Origin: a virus
Reading direction: 5' to 3' (one strand)
DNA: 38,027 nucleotides
Virus record (IMG/VR): IMGVR_UViG_3300005910_000015
Location: 1-38,027 of that record
The translations under genes were made by a program, and so were the position numbers. This document shows positions 14,214-20,745 of this stretch, piece after piece. Positions within the stretch are counted from its first letter, which is position 1, and each line of letters begins with the position of its first letter. Below the pieces are notes generated by a model. It saw nothing but the letters and a program-made list of their open reading frames with translations. It ran no database searches and had not been told where the DNA came from.

Positions 14214-14398
14214 AAGTAAAAGTAAGAAATGGAGAAATTGAAAAAGCTCTAAAGCAAATTAAAAGAAAGTTTATTGCAACAAAAGTTGTTAGAGAAGTAA
14301 GAGAGCGGTCTCAATTTACTAAAAAATCTACATTACGTAGAGATGAAGTAAAAAAAGCAAGATATATTCAGAAATTAAGAGACATAGAAAGAGATTAA
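14207..14398 (+). CDS. rpsU: Ribosomal protein bS21
   Basis: A 63-residue basic protein matching the Bacteroidota form of bS21: LKVKVRNGE-IEKALKQIKRKF, then TKVVREVRERSQFTKKS and YIQKLRDIERD. bS21 sits on the 30S platform beside the 3' end of 16S rRNA, and in Bacteroidota it takes part in hiding the anti-Shine-Dalgarno sequence. No Shine-Dalgarno sequence precedes this ORF, unlike the host rpsU where one is known to be conserved. A phage bS21 could replace the host copy and bias initiation to phage mRNA, as proposed for other large phages. Confidence 0.9.
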   Translation: MLKVKVRNGEIEKALKQIKRKFIATKVVREVRERSQFTKKSTLRRDEVKKARYIQKLRDIERD

Positions 14399-14406
14399 TA
14401 AATAAT

Positions 14407-14481
14407 GCCCCGGTAGCTCAATTGGATAGTAGCAACAGATTTCTAATCTGTAGGTTTTGGGTTCGAGTCCCAATTGGGGTA
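14407..14481 (+). tRNA. tRNA-Arg(TCT)
   Basis: Acceptor GCCCCGG with TTGGGGT (several G-U), anticodon arm ACAGA-TTTCTAA-TCTGT, T-arm TTGGG-TTCGAGT-CCCAA, D-loop with GGAT as in Arg tRNAs, discriminator A. Confidence 0.92.
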
Positions 14482-14493
14482 CTAAAAATCAAT

Positions 14494-14565
14494 GCGAATG
14501 TAGCTCAGCGGTAGAGCATTACGTTGCCAACGTAGAGGTCGTGGGTTCGAATCCCATCACTCGCT
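14494..14565 (+). tRNA. tRNA-Gly(GCC)
   Basis: Acceptor GCGAATG with CACTCGC (one mismatch), D-arm GCTCAGCGGTAGAGC, anticodon arm TTACG-TTGCCAA-CGTAG, T-arm GTGGG-TTCGAAT-CCCAT, discriminator T. Confidence 0.92.
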
Positions 14566-14580
14566 CAAAATTTTATTATT

Positions 14581-14808
14581 ATGAAAAATTTATTTATTAA
14601 ATTTAGTTTGTTATTAATATTAATAACATTTATTAATTATTTAATATTTGCTTGGGTTGGATTAATATCATGTATATTTGGGGCTGATTCACTTTATTTT
14701 TGTGGAAAATATTGTTGTTTTGTAAAAATATTTGCTTCTATTACATATTTAGGTTGGCTTATATTTTTTATAAAAAAAATAATAAATAAACGAAAAGAAA
14801 AACAATAA
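14581..14808 (+). CDS. Small two-span membrane protein with Cys cluster
   Basis: Unrecognised 75-residue protein with hydrophobic segments at about 8-33 and 45-65 and Cys residues between them (SCIFGADSLYFCGKYCCF). Basic tail KKIINKRKEKQ suggests the C-terminus stays in the cytoplasm. It lies between two tRNA genes. Confidence 0.62.
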   Translation: MKNLFIKFSLLLILITFINYLIFAWVGLISCIFGADSLYFCGKYCCFVKIFASITYLGWLIFFIKKIINKRKEKQ

Positions 14809-14813
14809 TATAT

Positions 14814-14896
14814 TGCGACGTGACAGAGAGGCCAATTGTGCTCGGCTCATATCCGAGTTCCGCAAGGTATCGCCGGTTCGACTCCGGTCGTCGCAA
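14814..14896 (+). tRNA. Class II tRNA with CAT anticodon and Ser-like body
   Basis: Acceptor TGCGACG/CGTCGCA, D-arm ACAGAGAGGCCAATTGT as in tRNA-Ser, anticodon arm CTCGG-CTCATAT-CCGAG giving CAT, and a 14-base variable arm containing CC-GCAA-GG. T-arm GCCGG-TTCGACT-CCGGT, discriminator A. The body and the anticodon point to different amino acids. Confidence 0.75.
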
Positions 14897-14931
14897 CTAA
14901 AAGTATTTTAAATTAGGTTAAATAATAAAAT

Positions 14932-15516
14932 ATGGATCCCTTTATTAAATATAATTATATTTTAGAAAAATATCTAAAAAAAGAAATTATTCCATTTATT
15001 AATGCTGGATGGAACGAACCTCACCGAGTATATCATAATGTCACACATTTAAATAATATTTTAACTTATATAGAATCAAAACATTTTGACTTAAATCCCA
15101 TAGATTATGAAACATTAGTATTAGCTGCTTTTTTTCATGATGTTTATTATAATACAAGAGATTTTAAAAACAATGAAGATGAATCTGTCAAACGATTTAT
15201 GGCTTCTTATGATTATGAAAATAATAATGTTAGAACTGGGGTAGTTTTAATGATTGAAACTACTAAATACAGAAAACGACCAACCAATCATCGTTTATTA
15301 ACACTTTTTTGGGATGCCGATAATGCAGGTTTTTATAAAGATTATAATTATCAATTAGCAACTGAAGCAAAAATAAGAAGAGAGTATATTCACATACCTA
15401 ATAAAATTTATCAAAAAAGTAGAATTAAATTTTTAGAATCAAATCTAGGATTGTTTAGTAAAAAAGTAGATGATAATATAAATCAATTAATTAAATATAT
15501 CCAAAAAATTTATTAA
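14932..15516 (+). CDS. HD-domain metal-dependent phosphohydrolase
   Basis: The 194-residue product has the HD signature spread over PHRVYHNVTHLNN (His 35 and 39) and LAAFFHDVYYN (H69, D70), followed by NEDESVKRF and a later WDADNAGF, as in the small HD phosphohydrolases of the COG4339 type. Likely hydrolyses a nucleotide or phosphate ester with a bound metal in the cytoplasm. Substrate unknown; nucleotide-signal degradation in anti-defence is one possibility without direct support. Confidence 0.8.
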   Translation: MDPFIKYNYILEKYLKKEIIPFINAGWNEPHRVYHNVTHLNNILTYIESKHFDLNPIDYETLVLAAFFHDVYYNTRDFKNNEDESVKRFMASYDYENNNVRTGVVLMIETTKYRKRPTNHRLLTLFWDADNAGFYKDYNYQLATEAKIRREYIHIPNKIYQKSRIKFLESNLGLFSKKVDDNINQLIKYIQKIY

Positions 15517-15538
15517 TATATAAAATAAAATATTAATA

Positions 15539-16036
15539 ATGAAACATATTAAATTAGTTCCAGAAAAATTAAACGAAGATTCTAGTAAAACTAGTATTAA
15601 ATATGCTGATTTTGCAGCTAAAGAAAGATAAAAAAAATATTTAATGTATGCCCATATGTTAAATAATTATACAAGCGAATTTTATAAACTTAAATATTTA
15701 ATGGAAAAGGCCAAAGAAGCAAAAGATTGGTCAGAAGTTAAACATGAAATAGAACGATCTAATGGATCATTAGAAACATTTAAGGGATTTAAAACATTAA
15801 ATGGAAGAATTGCTTATTTAGCAACTATAGTATCTAATAAAAATGAAGTATATTCTATATTTAACTTAATTGAGAAAAATAAGAAAAATATGGAAACAGT
15901 TGGTTTTGATCCAATTAAATATCTTCAAATGGATTCCAATAATTGGAAAATTATAGAAATAATGAAACAACATAATAAAGAATGGTTATCTCATGAAAAA
16001 GAAACTGAAGAAGTTGAGCCAACTCCAGATTTTTAA
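15539..16036 (+). pseudogene. Repeat-type phage protein interrupted by TAA
   Basis: An ATG at 15539 opens a frame starting MKHIKLVPEKLNE, which matches the start of the next gene (MKFIPESLNE). An in-frame TAA at 15629-15631 interrupts it after 30 residues and the same frame then continues to 16036. Translation could restart at ATG 15644, giving 130 residues. The helical repeats in that part resemble the ankyrin-like proteins nearby. One base change (CAA to TAA) would explain the break. Confidence 0.55.
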
Positions 16037-16051
16037 AATAATTAATAAATA

Positions 16052-16507
16052 ATGAAATTTATACCAGAAAGCTTAAATGAAATAGCAAAATATTATTCAA
16101 CAAGTGAACGTGATGAGCGTTTAAAACTAGAAAGATTATTAAGTGAAAGAAATTTAGATATTAATAATTTAAAGGCTGCATTAACTACTGCAATTAGAAA
16201 CGATTATATTGATATTGTATATGAATTAGTTAAATCAGATTTAGTGGATGATGCAACTAAACAATTCAATTTTGGAATTGCAACTCACTACGGTTCCCCC
16301 GAAATAGTAAGAATTTTTATTGATCATGTAAATATAGAAGGTTTTGCTGGAGGACCCTTAAAATGGGCTATTAAATCTGGTAATATTGATAAAGTCAAAA
16401 TGTTATTAGATGCAGGTGCTAGTGTAGGAGATAATAACGATGCATTAAGAATGGCTTTAGTTAATAAACAAAACGAAATTGCCAAATTAATAAAGAATTA
16501 TTATTAA
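16052..16507 (+). CDS. Ankyrin-repeat-like protein
   Basis: A 151-residue protein with about four ankyrin-type units: ALTTAIRNDYIDIVYELVKS, FGIATHYGSPEIVRIFIDH, LKWAIKSGNIDKVKMLLDAGA and LRMALVNKQNEIAKLI. Such repeats bind other proteins. The N-terminal MKFIPESLNE is shared with the interrupted gene upstream. Related repeat proteins lie at 20291 and 29568. Target unknown. Confidence 0.72.
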   Translation: MKFIPESLNEIAKYYSTSERDERLKLERLLSERNLDINNLKAALTTAIRNDYIDIVYELVKSDLVDDATKQFNFGIATHYGSPEIVRIFIDHVNIEGFAGGPLKWAIKSGNIDKVKMLLDAGASVGDNNDALRMALVNKQNEIAKLIKNYY

Positions 16508-16640
16508 TTCATTTTAAATTAAAACTTTTTATTATAATATTAATACTAAAGAAAAAAAATTCCATTTAACTAATTTAATGCATCCAGATTACATTAAATC
16601 AAAAAAATGGAGTAATTCAAATTGGAATTTTAATTTTAAT

Positions 16641-17468
16641 TTATTTTTTTACGATCCCAATTTTAATTAAATAATTTTGTGCAATTTTTTTATTAATAGG
16701 ACAGTTTACATCACTAAAACAATATAATACAGTATTTTTAGAATTAGTAGTAAATGATATTCTATGATTTGGATGTCCAGGCAAAATATTATAATCCCAA
16801 ACAACATATTGAGAATAATTATCATTATAAATGTAATCATCCCAATAATTCTTATATTTTAAACACCAAGCTACTTTTGATAATTGTCTAAAAAATGAAC
16901 ATTTTTTAACTTTCATTATAATTAGCTTCTTTTTATTGTATAATATTTCACAATTATGAAAACTTTTAATTTTTGTTTTAAACAATTTAAATTGTTCATT
17001 AGTATTATCAACATATTCAGTTCCAAGAATTTTACAATATTTTTTAACCTGAATAATTGTTTCGGATTTACGAATAGGTTTATTTTTTTTATCAGCATAA
17101 ATAGATAAAAGTTTTTTCTTACTTTCAATATTAAGTTGTTTAAATAATTCTTTTGGAAAAAATTTATATCCATCTTTTATATTCCATACCATATCATCCA
17201 TTATTCCAATTAACTTTGAATCTTTATATAATTCGTCAAAAACTTTATATTGAATAGGTAATTTAGGAAGAATAGATATATAATGTTTATTATAAATTAA
17301 CACTTGATATACATTGTATAATTTTCTAGTATAGTTAATTGCTAATTGTCGTCCCTTAAAATTTTCTTTATCTATAAAAAATTTATAAAATAATTTATAA
17401 TATCCGGGGTGTTTTTTAATTGTAAAACCAAAAAGACCATTAAATTCTTTAATATATTTAGCTTTCAT
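16641..17468 (-). CDS. Unknown protein, minus-strand paralog pair member A
   Basis: A 275-residue protein, clearly paralogous to the neighbour at 17489-18310. Shared blocks include YYKLF-x-KF, LPKLP-x-QYK-x-FDELY, FFPK-x-LFK, KLFK-x-KIK-x-F, and near the C-terminus WCLK...YW-x-DY, NSQY or YSQY, HRISFTT and YCF. The WC...W-x2-Y then QY-x-V order is one I associate with phage proteins of unknown function. Only this pair and the endonuclease at 31473 are on the minus strand, which marks the pair as a separate cargo unit. Confidence 0.68.
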   Translation of the reverse strand: MKAKYIKEFNGLFGFTIKKHPGYYKLFYKFFIDKENFKGRQLAINYTRKLYNVYQVLIYNKHYISILPKLPIQYKVFDELYKDSKLIGIMDDMVWNIKDGYKFFPKELFKQLNIESKKKLLSIYADKKNKPIRKSETIIQVKKYCKILGTEYVDNTNEQFKLFKTKIKSFHNCEILYNKKKLIIMKVKKCSFFRQLSKVAWCLKYKNYWDDYIYNDNYSQYVVWDYNILPGHPNHRISFTTNSKNTVLYCFSDVNCPINKKIAQNYLIKIGIVKK

Positions 17469-17488
17469 ATAATTAATTTTTATAATTT

Positions 17489-18310
17489 TTATATTTTATC
17501 ATAATATTTTTGACCAATCGTATCACTAAGAGGTATATTATTATTATTAAAACAATAAGTTACATCATTATTCCAAGTTGTAAATGATATACGATGTTCG
17601 GCATGATTTTGAATTATATCAAAATTAAATACTATATATTGAGAATTTTTATTATGACCAACATAATCTTCCCAATAACGTTCATTTTTTAAACACCATC
17701 TAATTTTCGGCAATTGTTTAAAAAAGTGATAATCATGTATTTTAATTATAATTAATTTATTTTTTTTATACACTATTTTACAATCAACAAATGTTTTTAT
17801 TTTTTTCTTAAATAACTTATAATCTTTACTACTATTATCAGTATATTTAATATTAAGTTGTTTAAAAAAATCTTTAATGTGAGAAATTCTTTTTATATTA
17901 AAATTTCTTTTCATTCTATTTTTTCTTTCAATGTAAACATCTAATAAACATATTTTAGTTTTAATATCAAAATCCTTAAATAAACTTTTTGGGAAAAAAC
18001 TATTATGTCGTTCGCTATTTATAGATTTTAGCATAAGTTTCATATGCTTAATCCTAGAAATATCATTATATAATTCATCAAATTTTTTATATTGAACTGG
18101 TAATTTGGGAAGAACATATAAATATTGTTTATTTCTAATTAAAAAGTCATATGCTATGTGTAATTTCCTTGCATATGCATTTGGTGAATCAATTCTTTTA
18201 AATTCAACTGATTTAATTTCATAAAATTTTTTGAATAATTTATAATAACTAGGGTTTTTCCCTGCAATACCTATAAACCAATCATTAAATACATCAAATT
18301 TTTCATTCAT
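17489..18310 (-). CDS. Unknown protein, minus-strand paralog pair member B
   Basis: A 273-residue protein sharing the whole block order with its neighbour (LPKLPVQYKKFDELYND, FFPKSLFK, WCLKNERYWEDY, NSQYIVF, HRISFTT). It would be transcribed first. The two genes are 20 bases apart and end just before the ankyrin-like gene, convergent with it. No signal peptide or membrane segment. I cannot assign a function. Confidence 0.68.
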   Translation of the reverse strand: MNEKFDVFNDWFIGIAGKNPSYYKLFKKFYEIKSVEFKRIDSPNAYARKLHIAYDFLIRNKQYLYVLPKLPVQYKKFDELYNDISRIKHMKLMLKSINSERHNSFFPKSLFKDFDIKTKICLLDVYIERKNRMKRNFNIKRISHIKDFFKQLNIKYTDNSSKDYKLFKKKIKTFVDCKIVYKKNKLIIIKIHDYHFFKQLPKIRWCLKNERYWEDYVGHNKNSQYIVFNFDIIQNHAEHRISFTTWNNDVTYCFNNNNIPLSDTIGQKYYDKI

Positions 18311-18399
18311 TTTTAAATAAATTTAATTTAATAAAAAGCTAATATAAAAAAATAATATATGATGTATGATTAAAAAATGTTAAAAATAAGTTAAAATAA

Positions 18400-18430
18400 T
18401 TTTTTATATCAAAACTTTTATATATATTTG
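18400..18430 (+). promoter_or_regulatory. Promoter of the second tRNA array leader
   Basis: TTTTTTA at 18400-18406 lies 23 bases before TATATTTG (18423-18430), followed by C, as at 8606. It drives the leader ORF at 18486 and the tRNA array from 18649. Confidence 0.7.
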
Positions 18431-18485
18431 CTATATAATTTAAGAAAAAGAAAAAATTAAAAATAAATCTTTAATAAATAATAAA

Positions 18486-18542
18486 ATGAAACGTACAATT
18501 ATACATATTAGTAGCTCGATTATATCACATAAATGTGGGTGA
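18486..18542 (+). CDS. Leader peptide of the second tRNA array (18 aa)
   Basis: The product MKRTIIHISSSIISHKCG has 5 Ile, 4 Ser, 2 His, 1 Thr and 1 Arg among its 17 residues after Met. The array downstream carries three Ile, three Ser, one His, one Thr and one Arg tRNA. Codons ATT, ATA, CAT, AGT, AGC, TCG and TCA are all read by those tRNAs. The stop codon lies inside TGACTTTCT (18540-18548), which can pair with GGAAAGTCG (18583-18591) and so break the terminator. This fits an attenuator leader. Confidence 0.68.
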   Translation: MKRTIIHISSSIISHKCG

Positions 18543-18576
18543 CTTTCTAATGTATAAATTTTAAATAAGAAATTTT

Positions 18577-18609
18577 AAAAAGGGAAAGTCGAAAGATTTT
18601 CCCTTTTTT
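18577..18609 (+). terminator. Intrinsic terminator / attenuator of tRNA array 2
   Basis: AAAGGGAAA pairs with TTTCCCTTT around a loop of about 10 bases, followed by a T-run. It lies between the leader ORF and the boxA-like element, as in array 1. Confidence 0.8.
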
Positions 18610-18618
18610 GTTTTAATT

Positions 18619-18640
18619 AAATAGTTCATTGATATATTGA
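18619..18640 (+). promoter_or_regulatory. boxA-like element before tRNA array 2
   Basis: TAGTTCATTGATATATTGA preceded by AA, 20 of 22 bases equal to the element at 8856-8877. It is 10 bases after the terminator and 8 bases before tRNA-His, the same spacing as in array 1. Confidence 0.6.
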
Positions 18641-18648
18641 AAATAAAT

Positions 18649-18722
18649 GGTGATTATAGCTCAATTGGTGGAGCGCCAGAGTGTGGTTCTGGAGGTTGCG
18701 AGTTCGAACCTCGTTTTTCACC
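18649..18722 (+). tRNA. tRNA-His(GTG)
   Basis: Anticodon arm CCAGA-GTGTGGT-TCTGG, D-arm GCTCAATTGGTGGAGC, T-arm GCGAG-TTCGAAC-CTCGT. The extra 5' G faces C73, the His identity pair. Two T-T mismatches occur in the acceptor stem. Confidence 0.88.
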
Positions 18723-18764
18723 CGTGTACTTTTGGTATAAGATATATAAAATAAAATATATTTT

Positions 18765-19421
18765 ATGCCAAGAAAGCAAAAACAATATCATTTTATTTAT
18801 AAAACGACTTGTTTAATAACAAATAAGTATTATATTGGAATGCACTCAACAAATAATTTAAATGATGGTTATTTAGGAAGTGGTAAACGATTAAAATATT
18901 CTATTAATAAATATGGGAAAAAAAACCATAATAGAAAAATAATAGAATATTTAGAATCTAGGGAAAAATTAAAAGATAGAGAATTTGAAATAATAACTGA
19001 AGATTTATTAAATGATTTTTATTGTATGAATTTAACATATGGTGGTAATGGAAATTGGGATTATTTAAATAAAAATAGTAATATTCAAAGAGCAAAGGGA
19101 TTAAAGGGAAATATTAAAATGAAATGGCTTAGGGAAAATGATTTAAATTGGAAAAAAACAAATTATAAAAATTTATCAAATGGTCAATTAAAAACTTATA
19201 AAAATGGAAGAATTCCTAATACACCAAATTGGTTAGGAATGACACATTCTGAAGAAACAAAGAAAAAAATTGGGTTTGCAAATTCAATAAGTCAAAAGGG
19301 AAACAAAAATTCTCAATATGGAACTTGTTGGATAACAAATGGAAAAGAAAGTAAAAAAATAAATAAGGGAGATCTAGTTCCAAATGGTTGGAGATTAGGT
19401 AGAAAAATAATAAAATGGTAA
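18765..19421 (+). CDS. GIY-YIG homing endonuclease
   Basis: A 218-residue protein with the GIY-YIG core: HFIYKTTCLITNKYYIGMHS (FIY at 10-12, YIG at 23-25), YLGSGKRLKYSINKYG and the later ESREKLKDREFEII. The C-terminal part has LGMTHSEETKKKIGFANS and GTCWITNGKESKKINKGDLVPNGWRLGRK, the NUMOD-type DNA-binding units of Seg-like enzymes. T4 also keeps a Seg endonuclease in its tRNA region. Its stop codon lies inside the acceptor stem of the following tRNA-Ser, so the gene is fused tightly to the array. Confidence 0.92.
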   Translation: MPRKQKQYHFIYKTTCLITNKYYIGMHSTNNLNDGYLGSGKRLKYSINKYGKKNHNRKIIEYLESREKLKDREFEIITEDLLNDFYCMNLTYGGNGNWDYLNKNSNIQRAKGLKGNIKMKWLRENDLNWKKTNYKNLSNGQLKTYKNGRIPNTPNWLGMTHSEETKKKIGFANSISQKGNKNSQYGTCWITNGKESKKINKGDLVPNGWRLGRKIIKW

Positions 19422-19506
19422 GTGTAGCAGCTACATGGAGTAGCGACTGGCGTTGAATACCAGACAGCGGGTTATGCCGCTCGGGGGTCGGGTCCTCCTC
19501 TTACCT
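19417..19506 (+). tRNA. tRNA-Ser(TGA)
   Basis: Class II: variable arm AGCGG-GTTATG-CCGCT. Anticodon loop GTTGAAT on CTGG/CCAG. Acceptor GGTAAG/CTTACC. D-arm GCTAC-ATGGA-GTAGC and the T-arm are atypical. Its first bases contain the TAA stop of the GIY-YIG gene. Confidence 0.8.
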
Positions 19507-19510
19507 CTAT

Positions 19511-19582
19511 GGTCTTTTAGTTTAATAGGTAAAACATATCTCTGGTACAGATAAGCATCCAGTTCGATTCTGGAATTGACCT
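19511..19582 (+). tRNA. tRNA-Thr(GGT)
   Basis: Anticodon arm TATCT-CTGGTAC-AGATA, D-arm GTTT-AATAGGTA-AAAC, T-arm TCCAG-TTCGATT-CTGGA. Acceptor GGTCTTT/ATTGACC has two mismatches. Confidence 0.87.
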
Positions 19583-19588
19583 CAAAAT

Positions 19589-19662
19589 AGTAATATAGCT
19601 CAATTGGTTGGAGCGCGAAGCTTATATCTTCGAGGTCGTGGGTTCGAATCCCACTATTACTA
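19589..19662 (+). tRNA. tRNA-Ile(TAT)
   Basis: Acceptor AGTAATA/TATTACT, D-arm GCTC-AATTGGTTG-GAGC, anticodon arm CGAAG-CTTATAT-CTTCG, T-arm GTGGG-TTCGAAT-CCCAC, discriminator A. Reads ATA without needing lysidine. Confidence 0.94.
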
Positions 19663-19667
19663 CAATT

Positions 19668-19744
19668 CGGTACATATACCCTCCGGCTGATATCCGGTTG
19701 AAAGGTTATTTGGTTACAGGATGGTTCGACTCCATCTGTACCGA
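19668..19744 (+). tRNA. Rearranged tRNA-Ile(GAT)-like gene
   Basis: Acceptor CGGTACA/TGTACCG and T-arm GATGG-TTCGACT-CCATC are perfect, and the anticodon arm CCGG-CTGATAT-CCGG gives GAT. Only 7 bases separate acceptor and anticodon arm, so there is no D-arm there, while 21 bases follow the anticodon arm and contain a D-loop-like TATTTGGTTA. The tRNA-Arg at 20746 has the same layout. Confidence 0.7.
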
Positions 19745-19748
19745 CTAC

Positions 19749-19831
19749 GGAAGAGTGGCGCAGCGGTAACGCAGCAGTTTGCTAAACTGTACAAGGTAAC
19801 ACTTGCGAGGGTTCGAATCCCTTTTCTTCCT
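19749..19831 (+). tRNA. tRNA-Ser(GCT)
   Basis: Class II: variable arm CAAG-GTAACA-CTTG. Acceptor GGAAGAG/TTCTTCC, D-arm GCG...CGC, anticodon arm GCAGT-TTGCTAA-ACTGT, T-arm GAGGG-TTCGAAT-CCCTT. Confidence 0.92.
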
Positions 19832-19860
19832 CTATAAATAAACAAAAAGTAAAACAAAAC

Positions 19861-19968
19861 ATGAAAAAACTATTAGCTGATCAAAAATTAGTAAGATCTT
19901 ATTTAAGAAAAGAAATTACATTAGCTGAATTAGAAAAAAATGGTATTAAACTAAAAATGCCTATTTAA
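19861..19968 (+). CDS. Small 35-residue protein
   Basis: MKKLLADQKLVRSYLRKEI and a short helical remainder, ending in PI. A TATAAATA at 19833-19840, the T4 late promoter consensus, lies 20 bases upstream. Too short to assign, but it starts with ATG and sits between a tRNA and the HNH gene. Confidence 0.5.
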   Translation: MKKLLADQKLVRSYLRKEITLAELEKNGIKLKMPI

Positions 19969-19973
19969 AAATT

Positions 19974-20267
19974 ATGGTAAAAAGTAAAATAATATGTGAG
20001 TTATGTGGTACTAAAAATATTTGTACCTTTCATCATTTAATTCCAAGATGTTTACATACAAATAAATGGTTTAGAAGGAATTTTACAAGAGAACAAATGA
20101 ACGAAGGTATTATGGTATGCAAATATACATGCCACAGAGAAATACATAATTTAGAAAATAATAAAAATTTAGGTAAATATTATAATACAAAAAAATTATT
20201 ATTATCACACTTTTTAATTAACAAATATATTAAATGGAAAAATAGTCAAGCAGTACGATGTACATAA
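19974..20267 (+). CDS. HNH endonuclease
   Basis: A 97-residue HNH nuclease with CELC (C8, C11), TFHHLIPR (H20, H21) and CKYTCHREIH (C49, C53, H54, H58), giving two metal-binding Cys pairs around the beta-beta-alpha fold. This small form with HHLIPR...W...M is common as a free-standing homing enzyme in phages. Placed inside the tRNA array as a second likely mobile gene. Confidence 0.87.
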   Translation: MVKSKIICELCGTKNICTFHHLIPRCLHTNKWFRRNFTREQMNEGIMVCKYTCHREIHNLENNKNLGKYYNTKKLLLSHFLINKYIKWKNSQAVRCT

Positions 20268-20290
20268 ATATATAAATAAAAATGTATATA

Positions 20291-20740
20291 ATGAAAGCTA
20301 AAAAAATATTTGAAAATTTAAATGATATGTTAAAACCTAAAGAATTATCTTCTACTGAAATTGATAACTGGAATAATATAAACTTTCAGAAAGAATTATA
20401 TAATGCCATCGAAACAACAGGAGAAGATTATTGGGAATGTCATCCTAGAACAGAGGGAGATATTAATATAAACGAAATAGAGCATATTCTATCATTAGGA
20501 ATAACTGTTATAAATGATCATATAGAAATAGCATGTATGTTTTTTATTCCAGATGTTATTGAAACATTATTAAATTCAAATAATATAGAACATATTAATA
20601 CAAGTGAATGTATTAGTATTATAACAAGAAATTATAATAATTTAATAAATAATGTAGATTATGGAGAATATGAATGGGATCAAATAACAAATGATAAAGA
20701 TAATTCTATAAATCTTCTTGTTAATCATATTCAAAAATAA
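20291..20740 (+). CDS. Unknown ankyrin-like protein
   Basis: A 149-residue acidic protein. The start MKAKKIFENLNDMLKPKE resembles MKLSDILKPKS of the gene at 29568, and HILSLGITVINDHIEIACMFFIPDVIETLLNS looks like an ankyrin-type helix pair. An ATG at 20282 would add three residues; I prefer 20291 by similarity. Confidence 0.6.
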   Translation: MKAKKIFENLNDMLKPKELSSTEIDNWNNINFQKELYNAIETTGEDYWECHPRTEGDININEIEHILSLGITVINDHIEIACMFFIPDVIETLLNSNNIEHINTSECISIITRNYNNLINNVDYGEYEWDQITNDKDNSINLLVNHIQK

Positions 20741-20745
20741 AAAAT

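Noticed and set aside
16578-16670. 30-codon plus-strand ORF (MHPDYIKSKKWSNSNW...)
   Set aside because: It overlaps the end of the converging minus-strand gene, has no clear promoter, and its Asn/Phe repetition suggests chance or a remnant.
18339-18377. Minus-strand TATATTAG as promoter for the paralog pair
   Set aside because: The box is present in reverse orientation, but the T-run lies 31 bases away rather than 23-24, so it does not fit the form seen at the other sites. It remains only possible.
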